Positions 23,470 through 32,021 are shown, counted from the first letter of the stretch. The stretch: DNA of 40,979 nucleotides from Candidatus Methylomirabilota bacterium (GCA_026387775.1 JAPLLC010000113.1:1-40979); one strand, 5' to 3'. The notes: generated from the sequence alone by a model not told the origin. Translations and numbers: made by a program.

Positions 23470-26030
23470 AACGGTGGCTCCTGTTCCAGAGCGTCACGGC
23501 CAATCTGGTGATTCTCGGCATACTCCTGATCCTCCCCTATGCCCTGGAGAACCTGAAGAGTACGGCGTTGATGGCCAGCCAGATCCTGATTTTCGCCGTG
23601 GTCGGGCTGGGCTTCAACATCCTGCTCGGCTACACCGGTCTCCTGTCCTTCGGCCACGGCATGTTTCTAGGCATGGGGATGTTCGGCGCCACCCTGGCGC
23701 AACTCCACTTCTTCAAGGGGGGATTCGCCGTCCCGATCCTGCTCGGAACCCTCCTGGCAGCGCTGACCGGCGTGGTGGTCGGGTTCCTGGTCATGCGTCG
23801 CCGGGGAGTGTACTTCTCGCTGCTCACGCTGGCCTTCACGCAGCTCTTCTTCACCATCTGCTACCGCTGGACTGCGGTCACGGGTGGCGAGAACGGCCTC
23901 TCCGGCCTCAAGCGGCCGGAGAACTTCTTCGGCCTCGACCTGCGGAGCGACTACGCCTTCTACTACGTCTGCCTGATCCTGCTCGTGGCCTGCGTCCTGC
24001 TGATCCGCCGGATCCTGGACGCCCCCTTCGGCCGCGTGCTCCAGGCCATCCGCGACAACGAGGTTCGGGCGGCCAGCGTCGGCTACAACCCCCGCCGCTA
24101 CAAGCACGTGGCGGTCATCATCTCCGGCACGTTCCTGGGATTTGCCGGCACGCTCTTCGCCTTTCTCAACTACTTCGCCTACCCCGAGGTCTTCCACTCC
24201 GCCTTTTCTGGCTCCATCGTCGCGATGACGATCGTGGGTGGGATGCGGAACTTCTTCGGCCCCATCATCGGGGCGGCCGTCTACGTCTTCTTCCAGGACC
24301 TGCTCTCGTCGTATACGAAGCATTGGATGATCTTTTTCGGCTTGATGTTCATGGCTTTCATCCTGTTCTCCCCCAACGGGATGATGGGAATCATCACGAA
24401 CTTGCGAGGCCGGCTCCGCAGGGGAAACGGCAGGAACGGCCTGGAGGCGGCCTCGCCGGTGCAGGCCGCGCAGGCGGACGCCACAGCGCCCATGGTGGCC
24501 GACCTCGCCCCACAGGCGCGTCCCGCCCTCTCCATCGAGGAGATCTTCCGGGTCGAGAGCGTGAGCAAGCGGTTCGGTGCCCTGGCCGCCGTGGACGGGG
24601 TCAGCTTCTCGGTGATGAAGGGGGAGCTTCGCTCCCTCATCGGGCCCAACGGCGCCGGCAAGACGACGCTCTTCAACACGCTGACCGGCAATCTTCCCAA
24701 GGACGGTGGGAGGGTCTTCTTCAAGGGACAGGACATCACCGCCCTGGAGCCCCATCAGATCGCGAACCACGGCATCGCCCGCTCCTTCCAGATCCTCAGC
24801 ATCTTCAAGGATCTCACCGTCTTCGAGAACATCCGGGTCTCGGTCCAGTCGAAGACTTCCTCCCGCTTCTCCATGCTGGCCGTGACGGACGAACTGACGG
24901 AGATCAACCGCGAGGCCGAGCGGATTCTGGACCAGGTGAGCCTCCGGCCGCTGCGCGACCAGATCGCCATGAACATCTCCCACGGCGACCAGCGCCTGCT
25001 GGAGATCGGCATCACGCTGGCCATGAAGCCGGAACTGCTCATGCTGGACGAGCCCCTGGCCGGCCTGGCGGCCAAGGAGCGGGTGAAGACCGCCGGCCTG
25101 ATCCGCGCCCTGGCCGGCGAGCACACCGTGATCCTCATCGACCACGACATCGATCAGATCCTGAACATTTCCGATCGGATCACGGTCCTGGCCCAGGGCA
25201 AGGTCATCGCCGAGGGAAGGCCGGACGAGATCCAGGCCAACCCCCTGGTGCAAGAGGCGTACATCGGCGGCTTCGACCGCAAGCACCTGGTCTCGCACCC
25301 GCCCCAGCGCCGGACGGATGTCCCGCTCCTAGACGTGGAGCGAATCAACACCTCCTACGGGAAGAGCCATATCCTGCACGACGTGTCCCTGACGGTCTAT
25401 CCGGGAGAGCTGGTCTGCCTGCTGGGACGGAACGGGGCCGGCAAGACCACGACCCTGCACTCCATCAACGGCCTCACGCCGCCGTGGCGCGGCGAGATCA
25501 GCTTCGGCGGGGAGGCGATCGCCCGCCTCCAGCCCGAGCAGATCAGCCGGAAGGGCATCATGCTGGTCCCGCAGGGCCGCCGGATCTTCCCGAACCTCAC
25601 GGTCCAGGAGAACCTCGAAATCGCCTACATGCAGGCGAGGCGAAACGGCCATCCCGTGGTCTGGACCCCGGACAAGGCCTATGAGCTCCTGCCGCAGCTC
25701 GGCCCCCTGCGGGCGCGCCGGGGCGAGCAGATGAGCGGCGGCGAGCTGCAGATGCTGGCCATCGCCCGCGCGCTCATGAGTAACGGCAAGCTGCTCATGC
25801 TCGACGAGCCGTTCGAAGGACTGGCGCCCGCCATCGTCGAGGGCCTCTGGAAGGTGATCAACGAGCTGAAGAAGGAGATGACGATCCTGCTGGTGGAGCA
25901 GAACGCCGATCTGGCCCTGTCGCTGGGCGATCGAGTCTATGTCGTCAATAATGGGCAGATCGAGTTCGAAGGGGCGGCCCAGACCATCATTGAAGACCAC
26001 GTGCTGCGCCAGAAGCTTTTAGGGGTCTAA
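23466..26030 (+). CDS. LivM-LivG-LivF three-domain fusion protein
   Basis: 854 residues from ATG 23466. Residues 1-315 form a LivM permease (GFNILLGYTGLLSFGHGMF, RRRGVYFSLLTLAFTQLFF, GGMRNFFGPIIGAAVYVFF, FILFSPNGMMG). After a linker of about 40 residues rich in Ala and Pro comes LivG (about 360-600; GPNGAGKTT near 393, NISHGDQRLLEI, LMLDEPLAG). LivF follows (about 622-854; GRNGAGKTT near 654, MSGGELQMLAI, LMLDEPFEG). These are usually three separate genes. There is no stop, frameshift or start signal between domains, so the fusion is real in this sequence. The polypeptide supplies one permease and both ATPases of an importer whose other half is LivH. A 15-base-pair bidirectional terminator follows. 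Confidence 0.92.
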   Translation: MKRWLLFQSVTANLVILGILLILPYALENLKSTALMASQILIFAVVGLGFNILLGYTGLLSFGHGMFLGMGMFGATLAQLHFFKGGFAVPILLGTLLAALTGVVVGFLVMRRRGVYFSLLTLAFTQLFFTICYRWTAVTGGENGLSGLKRPENFFGLDLRSDYAFYYVCLILLVACVLLIRRILDAPFGRVLQAIRDNEVRAASVGYNPRRYKHVAVIISGTFLGFAGTLFAFLNYFAYPEVFHSAFSGSIVAMTIVGGMRNFFGPIIGAAVYVFFQDLLSSYTKHWMIFFGLMFMAFILFSPNGMMGIITNLRGRLRRGNGRNGLEAASPVQAAQADATAPMVADLAPQARPALSIEEIFRVESVSKRFGALAAVDGVSFSVMKGELRSLIGPNGAGKTTLFNTLTGNLPKDGGRVFFKGQDITALEPHQIANHGIARSFQILSIFKDLTVFENIRVSVQSKTSSRFSMLAVTDELTEINREAERILDQVSLRPLRDQIAMNISHGDQRLLEIGITLAMKPELLMLDEPLAGLAAKERVKTAGLIRALAGEHTVILIDHDIDQILNISDRITVLAQGKVIAEGRPDEIQANPLVQEAYIGGFDRKHLVSHPPQRRTDVPLLDVERINTSYGKSHILHDVSLTVYPGELVCLLGRNGAGKTTTLHSINGLTPPWRGEISFGGEAIARLQPEQISRKGIMLVPQGRRIFPNLTVQENLEIAYMQARRNGHPVVWTPDKAYELLPQLGPLRARRGEQMSGGELQMLAIARALMSNGKLLMLDEPFEGLAPAIVEGLWKVINELKKEMTILLVEQNADLALSLGDRVYVVNNGQIEFEGAAQTIIEDHVLRQKLLGV

Positions 26031-26043
26031 TTGTAGGAATACC

Positions 26044-26082
26044 AAAACGGGCAGGGTCGGAAGACCCTGCCCGTTTTCTTTT
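26044..26082. terminator. Bidirectional rho-independent terminator
   Basis: A perfect 15-base-pair stem (26044-26058 with 26063-26077) and GGAA loop, with A-rich and T-rich flanks on both sides (TTTTCTTTTT on the plus strand, TTTTGG on the minus). It separates the convergent Liv fusion gene and the CitE-like gene. Confidence 0.9.
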
Positions 26083-26100
26083 TGGGAATCGTCCGCGTCT

Positions 26101-26991
26101 CTATCCGGCTCGCCTCGCCCGGTCCAGGATCCGCTGCTCCATGGCCACGACGGGCAGCTCGATCAGCTCGCCGTCCAGGGCGACCACCCCGCGGCCTTCG
26201 GTCTGGGCCTGCCTCCATGTCTCCAGGATCCGCTCCGCCCGCCGGACACGATCCGCGGACGGCGTGAACGCCTGGTGGATGATCGGAATCTGCCCCGGGT
26301 GGATGGCCTGCTTCCCGACGAACCCCATCGCGGCGGCCTGGGTCGCCTCGGCACGACACCCATCGTGGTCCTGGATGTTGAGGACAACCGCATCCACGGC
26401 ATCCACGCCCGCCGCACGGGCGGCCAGCACGAGCTGACACCGGGCGTGATGGATGATGCCGGCACCCGCCGGGCCTGGCGTGAGGCCGAGGTCGAGGGAG
26501 AGGTCCACGTGACCGAGGATCAACCCCGTGAGGCGAGGCGAGGCGCCGGCGATCGCCGGCGCATTCAGGATCGCCCTCGCGCTCTCGATCATGGCGAAGA
26601 GCTTCAGGGAGCCGACCGGCCGGCCGGCCGCGCGCTCCGCCGCCGCCAGCCGCGCGTCCACCTGACGCAGGACGTCGGGGCCGTCGACCTTGGGAATCAC
26701 CAGCGCGTCAGGCGCCGACTCCACGGCGCACGCCAGATCGGCATCGAAGTGGGGGGTGTGGATGGCGTTGACCCGGACGAGCCATTCCGGTCCGGAAGCG
26801 GTCCGGCTCCGCAAGGCCGCCGTGATGAGTATCCGAGCCTCCCCCTTCCGGGTTTCGGCCACGGAGTCTTCCAGGTCGAGGATGACCGCATCCGCGCCCA
26901 GGCTCGCCGCCTTGGCAACCTTGCGCTCCTCGCTCCCGGGAACGTAGAGGAGACTCCGACGGAGATGGGCGTGGGTAGGGGCGGAGATCAT
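26101..26991 (-). CDS. CitE-like lyase (HpcH/HpaI family; malyl/citramalyl-CoA lyase type)
   Basis: 296 residues. The TIM-barrel start RRSLLYVPGSEERKVAKAAS (11-30) and ILDLEDSV (37-44) is the CitE signature. Arg73 (LVRVN), Glu136 (FAMIES) and Asp163 (LGHVDLSLDLG) match the magnesium and CoA-ester site, and GKQAIHPGQIP is the late conserved loop. Members cleave malyl-CoA, citramalyl-CoA or related 3-hydroxyacyl-CoA esters. The ATG overlaps the DapF-fold gene's TGA (26991-26988), so both are translated in a coupled manner. It is the last gene of the TRAP-linked operon. Confidence 0.88.
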   Translation of the reverse strand: MISAPTHAHLRRSLLYVPGSEERKVAKAASLGADAVILDLEDSVAETRKGEARILITAALRSRTASGPEWLVRVNAIHTPHFDADLACAVESAPDALVIPKVDGPDVLRQVDARLAAAERAAGRPVGSLKLFAMIESARAILNAPAIAGASPRLTGLILGHVDLSLDLGLTPGPAGAGIIHHARCQLVLAARAAGVDAVDAVVLNIQDHDGCRAEATQAAAMGFVGKQAIHPGQIPIIHQAFTPSADRVRRAERILETWRQAQTEGRGVVALDGELIELPVVAMEQRILDRARRAG

Positions 26992-27863
26992 AGCGGCAAC
27001 CCTCGCAGCAGATCCTCGGACAGCCTGCCCCGGCAGATCTCCGAGACGGGGCCGGTGAGGGTGAGTCCCCAGGTGTCGCCGATGGAGACCGCCAGCGCGC
27101 CCCCGGGGCTCTCGATGGTGACCGTGCGGTCGGTGAGGCCGTTCTTGACGCAGGCCGCGGCCACCGCGCAGGAGCTGGTCCCGGAGGCCAGGGTGTACCC
27201 CGCCCCCCGCTCCCAGATCAGGATGGAGACGCGATCGCGGCCGAGAAGCTTGGCGAACTGGACGTTGATCCGGTTGGGAAAGCTCGGGTGGCGCTCGATC
27301 TTGGGCCCGAGCCGCTTCACCTCGTCCACATCCAGCGCGTCGGTGAAGATGACGCAGTGCGGGTTTCCGACCGAGACGCACGTCACCGTCAGGCGCTGAT
27401 CGTCCACGGCGAGCGTTTCCCGCACCACCTCGCGCCGAGGGCCCGCCACGGGGATCTCGGCGCTCACGAAGGTCGCCTGTCCCATGTCGGCGGTGATCAT
27501 GCGGACGCGGTCTCCGTCGAGGTCCAGCCACGCCCGCACGAGCCCTCCCAGCGTCGAGATGGTGAGCTCCGGCCGGGGGGCGTAGCCGTGATCGTAGAGG
27601 AATTTGGCCAGGATGCGGATGCCGTTCCCGCTCTTCTCCGCCTCGCTCCCGTCGGGGTTGAAGATACGCACCCCGAAATCCGCCTCCGTTCCAGGGACGA
27701 CGAGCAGGATCCCGTCAGACCCGACACCGAAGTGGTAATCGCAGATGGTGCGCACCGCCTCGGGCGTGAGCGGTCTCGAGAGTTGCGCCTGGTCCAGCAC
27801 GATGTAGTCGTTGCCGAGGCCGTGCGACTTGACGAATTCGTCGAGCATCAGGTGGGTTTTCAT
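26988..27863 (-). CDS. DapF-fold isomerase paralogue lacking both catalytic cysteines
   Basis: 291 residues from ATG 27863 (ATG 27872 is an alternative). The whole diaminopimelate-epimerase fold is present: FVKSHGLGNDYIVLD (10-24), FNPDGSEAEKSGNG (68-81), VGNPHCVIF (165-173), WERGAG (217-222) and GPVSEI. The two catalytic cysteines of DapF sit in xxCGNG and ACGSG; here they are Ser78 (EKSGNG) and Ser227 (LASGTSSCA). A two-base cysteine racemase mechanism is therefore unlikely. Proton-shifting isomerases with the same fold but other substrates exist (methylitaconate isomerase and PrpF). Its place between an isocitrate-lyase-family enzyme and a CitE-like lyase suggests an organic-acid substrate; this is inference. 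Repeat copy 3 lies directly upstream and forms its leader. Confidence 0.85.
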   Translation of the reverse strand: MKTHLMLDEFVKSHGLGNDYIVLDQAQLSRPLTPEAVRTICDYHFGVGSDGILLVVPGTEADFGVRIFNPDGSEAEKSGNGIRILAKFLYDHGYAPRPELTISTLGGLVRAWLDLDGDRVRMITADMGQATFVSAEIPVAGPRREVVRETLAVDDQRLTVTCVSVGNPHCVIFTDALDVDEVKRLGPKIERHPSFPNRINVQFAKLLGRDRVSILIWERGAGYTLASGTSSCAVAAACVKNGLTDRTVTIESPGGALAVSIGDTWGLTLTGPVSEICRGRLSEDLLRGLPL

Positions 27864-27874
27864 AAAACGCATCC

Positions 27875-28033
27875 CAGCAGGCTGCCGAGAAACCCGATTT
27901 CGCCCAGGCTGCTCAAAAAGGTCCATATGCAAGGCGGAATGCGGAAGGCCGAGTGAGGCGTACTCCAGGTACGCCGCAACGAGTGCCTGAGCGTTCCAAC
28001 GCCGCAGATGGGCCTTTTTCAGCAGCCCGCTAG
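27875..28033 (-). repeat. Interspersed palindromic repeat, copy 3 (extended form)
   Basis: It starts with CAGCAGGCTGCCGAGAAA at 27875 and a second end CCAGGCTGCTCAAAAAGG at 27904, continues through GGCGTAC-TCCAG-GTACGCC (27958-27976) and ends CCTTTTTCAGCAGCCCGCTAG. The TAG is the stop codon of the lyase gene (28032-28030). It fills the whole gap between this gene and the DapF-fold gene in one operon, so it is transcribed and would fold into a long hairpin. Confidence 0.9.
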
Positions 28034-28950
28034 ACGATGGATCTCTTCTCTCCCCGGTACCGTTCCTCAAGGACCTCGGAGGGGAGATATCGCTCTTCCA
28101 TCTGGCGGAATCGGTCGAGATGGACGACCTGGGCAAACTCCTGGAAGGTGAAGAGCCGGTCGAGGTACTTGTCCGAGACCCCTTCTTCCCGGACGCGCCG
28201 CATCACGTCGTACATGCCCTTGGCCGCCGCAAAAAGGGCAGTGAGCGCCGGGACGACGTACTTGAACCCCATCTCCTCGGCTTCTCTGTACGTCGTCAGA
28301 GGCGTCTTGCCGCCCTCGATGAGGTTGAGCATCAAGGGGGCCTTGATCTCGCGCCCCACCCGCTCCATCTGCTCCCGCGTCTCCGGAGCTTCCACGAAGA
28401 TCATATCCACGCCGAGGTCCACGGCCGCCTTGGCGCGGGCGAGGGCGTCTTCGAAGCCGTTCACCGCGATGGCGTCGATCCGGCACATGATCACGAAATC
28501 CGGATCGAACTCGGTGCGGGCGTCCATGGCCGCTCGGAGCTTCCCCAGCATCTCTGGCATCGAGATGACCTGTTTCCCCCGCATATGCCCGCAGCGCTTC
28601 GGCATCAGCTGGTCTTCGATGAACAGGCCCGCCGCCCCCGCCCGGATGTACTCCTGCACGGTCCGGTGGACATTCACGGCATTGCCGAAGCCGGTGTCGG
28701 CATCCCCCAGCACCGGGATCTCGACCGCGCCGGCCACCGCCCCCACCTGCCGCACCATCTCCGTCATGTCCAGGAGGCCGATGTCCGGTCGCCCCAGCGT
28801 CACCGCCGCCGTGCCGTACCCCGAGTGCGACACCGCCTCGAATCCGACCATCTCGCAGATCCGGGCCGAGAGGGCGTCGTACACCCCGGGGGCGACGATC
28901 AATCCGGGACGCTGCAGCAGCGCCCGCAACACCTTTCCTTTACTCGCCAT
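28030..28950 (-). CDS. Isocitrate lyase/PEP-mutase superfamily carboligase-lyase
   Basis: 306 residues. Hallmarks are APGVYDALSARICEMVGFEA (20-39), SGYGTAA (43-49), DADTGFGN (83-90), LFIEDQ (109-114) and the catalytic loop KRCGHM (118-123) with Cys120. The cysteine marks lyases (2-methylisocitrate, 2,3-dimethylmalate or related) rather than PEP mutase or oxaloacetate decarboxylase. It would cleave a 2-hydroxy-dicarboxylate to pyruvate or glyoxylate plus a shorter acid. It follows dctM by 44 bases, so it works on what the TRAP system imports. Confidence 0.9.
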   Translation of the reverse strand: MASKGKVLRALLQRPGLIVAPGVYDALSARICEMVGFEAVSHSGYGTAAVTLGRPDIGLLDMTEMVRQVGAVAGAVEIPVLGDADTGFGNAVNVHRTVQEYIRAGAAGLFIEDQLMPKRCGHMRGKQVISMPEMLGKLRAAMDARTEFDPDFVIMCRIDAIAVNGFEDALARAKAAVDLGVDMIFVEAPETREQMERVGREIKAPLMLNLIEGGKTPLTTYREAEEMGFKYVVPALTALFAAAKGMYDVMRRVREEGVSDKYLDRLFTFQEFAQVVHLDRFRQMEERYLPSEVLEERYRGEKRSIV

Positions 28951-28994
28951 GCTTTTCTCCTACCGCCCTTCCACACGGACCGCGGTGTCCTGCC

Positions 28995-30275
28995 CTACTT
29001 CATCAACGACGGCAACCAGGTACTCATCGGGGGGAAGAGCATCGTGAACAGGAGGAACACTGCCATGATGAGGATGAACGGCGCGACTCCCTGGATGACC
29101 TCGGACATGTGGATGTCCTCGTCCAGGCCGTTGATGACGTACAGGTTCATCCCCACGGGGGGGGTGACCAGCGCCATCTCCATGTTGACCGTCAGCACGA
29201 TCGCGTACCAGATGGGGTCGATATTGAGCGTGACGAGGATCGGGGCCACCAGCGGCACGGTGAGTAGGATGATCGATACCGTCTCCAGGATGCATCCCAG
29301 GAACAGCATCAGGACGTTCATCGCCACGACGAACATGAAGGCCGACAACTTCCATTCGATGATGAGGGCCGTGAGCCTCTGGGGGATCTCGACCAACGTC
29401 AATACTCTGCCGAACAACAGGGCGCCGGTGATGATCAGCGCGATCATGCAGGACGTGCCCACGGCATCCAGGCAGAGCTTCGGAAGGTCCCGTAGTTTGA
29501 GCGTGCGATAGATGAACAGCGTGATGAAGAGGCTGTACGTCAGGCCCACGGCCGCCGCCTCGGTGGGCGTGAAGACCCCGGTGTAGATGCCCCCCAGGAT
29601 CAGGAACGGCAGGGCGATGCCCCAGAGGTTCCGCCGCGTCACCCGGAACCGCTCCGGCCACGAGGCCGCCTCCATGGGCATGTAGCCACCCCGCTTGCTC
29701 CGGTAGATGGCGTAGACGATGAGAACCGCGGTCAGCACCAAGCCGGGGATGATCCCGGCGATGAAGAGCTTCCCGATCGACTCCTCGGTGACCGCGCCGA
29801 AGATGATGAGCGGGATGCTGGGCGGGATGAGGATGCCGAGCGTCCCCCCGCAGGCCAGGAGGCCCAGGATGAACTTCTTCTCGTAGCCCCGCTCGAGCAT
29901 CGCCGGGTAGGCCACCATGCCGATGGTCGCCGCCGTGGCCGCCCCCGACCCGCTGATCGCCGCGAAGAAGGCGCAGGCCAGGATCGTGGCGATGGCGAGT
30001 CCCCCCGGTAGGTGCCGGACCCATACGTTCATGACCTCGAAGAGATCGTCGCCGACCCGCCCGTCGAGCAGGACCCGGCTCATCAGGATGAAGAGCGGGA
30101 TGGCGATGACGACGAAGCTGTCGAGGGACGTGAACATCGTGTTGGCGATGATCTTCATCGGCAGGTCGAACAGGCCGATCAAGAGGACGGACGTCGATCC
30201 CAGCGAGAATGCCACGGGCAACCCCGCGAAGAGGACGACCAGCAGCAAGAGGGTGACCCAGCCCAGGGTGATCAT
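28995..30275 (-). CDS. dctM: TRAP transporter large membrane subunit DctM
   Basis: 426 residues with about twelve membrane helices. Typical DctM segments are FAGLPVAFSLGSTSVLLIGL (16-35), FVVIAIPLFILMSRVL, a GSGAATAATIGMVAYPAMLERGY block, GILIPPSIPLIIFG, VFTPTEAAAVGLTYSLFITL and TPPVGMNLYVINGL. It is the sodium-driven channel subunit. Start overlaps the dctQ stop by 4 bases (ATGA), so the two are translationally coupled. Confidence 0.95.
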   Translation of the reverse strand: MITLGWVTLLLLVVLFAGLPVAFSLGSTSVLLIGLFDLPMKIIANTMFTSLDSFVVIAIPLFILMSRVLLDGRVGDDLFEVMNVWVRHLPGGLAIATILACAFFAAISGSGAATAATIGMVAYPAMLERGYEKKFILGLLACGGTLGILIPPSIPLIIFGAVTEESIGKLFIAGIIPGLVLTAVLIVYAIYRSKRGGYMPMEAASWPERFRVTRRNLWGIALPFLILGGIYTGVFTPTEAAAVGLTYSLFITLFIYRTLKLRDLPKLCLDAVGTSCMIALIITGALLFGRVLTLVEIPQRLTALIIEWKLSAFMFVVAMNVLMLFLGCILETVSIILLTVPLVAPILVTLNIDPIWYAIVLTVNMEMALVTPPVGMNLYVINGLDEDIHMSEVIQGVAPFILIMAVFLLFTMLFPPMSTWLPSLMK

Positions 30276-30790
30276 GCCTGCGCCCCTCCCTTCGCTTCAT
30301 GCGTCCTGAACTCGGTCACCCGATCCAGAAAGTGGAACGCGAACTGGAAGGTGAGCAGCACGAACCCCATCAGGAGTGCCGATTGCGGGATCCACAGCGG
30401 CACCCGGAGCGGCGTGGCCGAGACCTTGCCGAACCGGACCGTGGCCTCGATCATCTGATACGCCTGCACCGAGACAATGGCGCAGAAGACCGTGCCGACC
30501 GCGCTGGTCAGCGCCTCCAGCGCCGACTTGGGGCGCGCGGGAAGACGGTCGACCAGCAGATCAACGTGGACGTGTTTCCGCTTCTGCAGGGTGTACGACC
30601 CAGCCGCCAGCATGGTCCACATGTACAGGTAGATCGAGGTCTCCTGGACCCAGATTGTGGGGGCATTGAAGAGATAGCGGACGAGCACCTCGTACGTGAG
30701 GATGAGCCCCATCGCCAGGACGCCGAGCCCGCTAGCCATTCCCAGGGCGAGATTACACCGTTCGACGACTGCGCGTAGCTGCCCAATCAT
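30272..30790 (-). CDS. dctQ: TRAP transporter small membrane subunit DctQ
   Basis: 172 residues, four membrane helices. ATG 30790 has GAGGAG 6 bases upstream; the frame extends 23 codons further without support. It has the family pattern LILTYEVLVRYLFNAPTIWVQE (about 29-50), a LAAGSYTLQKRKHVHVDLL stretch and a final LLTFQFAFHFL. It scaffolds DctM and receives ligand from DctP. Gap of 73 bases from dctP. Confidence 0.92.
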   Translation of the reverse strand: MIGQLRAVVERCNLALGMASGLGVLAMGLILTYEVLVRYLFNAPTIWVQETSIYLYMWTMLAAGSYTLQKRKHVHVDLLVDRLPARPKSALEALTSAVGTVFCAIVSVQAYQMIEATVRFGKVSATPLRVPLWIPQSALLMGFVLLTFQFAFHFLDRVTEFRTHEAKGGAQA

Positions 30791-30863
30791 AGATCGCTCC
30801 TCGCTCGATCGTGTGAGCGCGGACGGACAGGCGCACGCCCGTCCGTCCGCACATGTCATCAGG

Positions 30864-31871
30864 CTACTTGAGGCCCAACGCGATCTCCATGAGCTTCTTG
30901 GCGAGATCGCCGCTCTTCTTGGCGAAGCTCTCCCGGACCGGCTCGGTGGCCTTGATGAAGAGCGGGCGAGCCTCCGGCGTCAACGCGTGAATCTGGACCC
31001 CGGCCTTTTGGATCACCTTCTTCGCCTCGTCTTCGGATTGGGCGATTGCTCCGCGGATCCACTCCTCCGCTTCCCTCCCCGCCTTGAGGATGGCTTCCCG
31101 CTGATCCTGGGGCAGCTTATCCCACCACTTGAGGTTCGCCTGGATGACGAACTGCGCCGTCGTGTAGTTCGCCTCCGTCATGAACTTCTGCACTTCCTGG
31201 ATCTTCCGCGACACGGCGGCGGGCATGCCGGTCGTGGCGCCGTCCATCGTGCCGCGCTGCAAGGCCATGTACATCTCCGACGAGCTCATCACCGTGGGCG
31301 CGGCGCCCAGCGCCTTCAGCGTGTCGGCATCGCCGCTGCTGAAGCTTCGCATCGTGACCCCCTTGAAGTCGTCGGGCTTCGTCAGGGGGCGCTTGTTGTT
31401 GAAGAACTGGATGTAGCCGTAATCGACCCAGAACAGGGTCTTCACCGCGCGCTTCTGGAACTCCTTGTCCAGGAGCTCCCCCGCCCCGGCGTCGATGAAC
31501 TTCTTGATCGATGTGAGGTCCTTGAACACGAACGGCATCTCGAAGACGTCGGCGGCCGGGATCATCCCCGACCACTTGTTCACCGGCACCAGCCCGGATT
31601 CGATCAACCCTTCCTGGAGCGCCTCCACGATCTCGGTGTCCTTGTAGAGCTGCGCCGAGTCGAAGACTTTCACCTCGATGGCCCCCTTCGAGTATTCCTT
31701 CACCTTGTTCGCGAAGAGGATGATCCCCTTCGAGATGTGGTGGGAGGCCGGGAGCTGGTTCGACAGCCGGAATTCGAGTTTTGCCCCCGCAACAGCCGTG
31801 CCGCTGGCCGCCGCCATGGCCACGACGAAGGCCACCGCGATCACACCCAGGCTCCGAACATGCTGGCTCAT
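30864..31871 (-). CDS. dctP: TRAP transporter periplasmic binding protein DctP
   Basis: 335 residues. ATG 31871 has AGAGGAG 5 bases upstream. A Sec signal peptide (SLGVIAVAFVVAMAAASGTA, cut near AVAGA) precedes LEFRLSNQLPASHHISKGII. The core includes VKVFDSAQLYKDTEIVEALQ, FEMPFVFKD, FNNKRPLTKPDDFKGVTMRS (the arginine binds a substrate carboxylate) and MYMALQRGTMDGATTG. DctP proteins of this type bind C4-C6 organic acids. It is the first gene after a promoter at 31966-31995. Confidence 0.93.
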   Translation of the reverse strand: MSQHVRSLGVIAVAFVVAMAAASGTAVAGAKLEFRLSNQLPASHHISKGIILFANKVKEYSKGAIEVKVFDSAQLYKDTEIVEALQEGLIESGLVPVNKWSGMIPAADVFEMPFVFKDLTSIKKFIDAGAGELLDKEFQKRAVKTLFWVDYGYIQFFNNKRPLTKPDDFKGVTMRSFSSGDADTLKALGAAPTVMSSSEMYMALQRGTMDGATTGMPAAVSRKIQEVQKFMTEANYTTAQFVIQANLKWWDKLPQDQREAILKAGREAEEWIRGAIAQSEDEAKKVIQKAGVQIHALTPEARPLFIKATEPVRESFAKKSGDLAKKLMEIALGLK

Positions 31872-31965
31872 GTTTGCTCCTCTCTGGCGCAGGCATCTCG
31901 TCCTGCGCCGCATGCTGCATCCATGGTCGCGCGAATTCCCTCTCGCGCGGAGACTGTCTCGCGTT

Positions 31966-31995
31966 CGCATACCCCGGACGCACGCGGTATGTCAA
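31966..31995 (-). promoter_or_regulatory. Promoter with overlapping inverted repeat upstream of dctP
   Basis: On the minus strand TTGACA (31995-31990), 18 bases, TATGCG (31971-31966). The same stretch contains GCATACC-N12-GGTATG, an inverted repeat overlapping the spacer and -10, where a regulator could block RNA polymerase. Two further hairpins in the leader (31886-31909 and 31928-31949) precede the ribosome site. Confidence 0.6.
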
Positions 31996-32021
31996 GCTCA
32001 AATCTGGAGCGGAGTCCCGCG

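Noticed and set aside
26988..28136. 382-codon start for the DapF-fold gene reaching through the repeat
   Set aside because: The upstream 91 codons translate the palindromic repeat and have no similarity to the family; ATG 27863 (or 27872) matches the normal DapF N-terminus.
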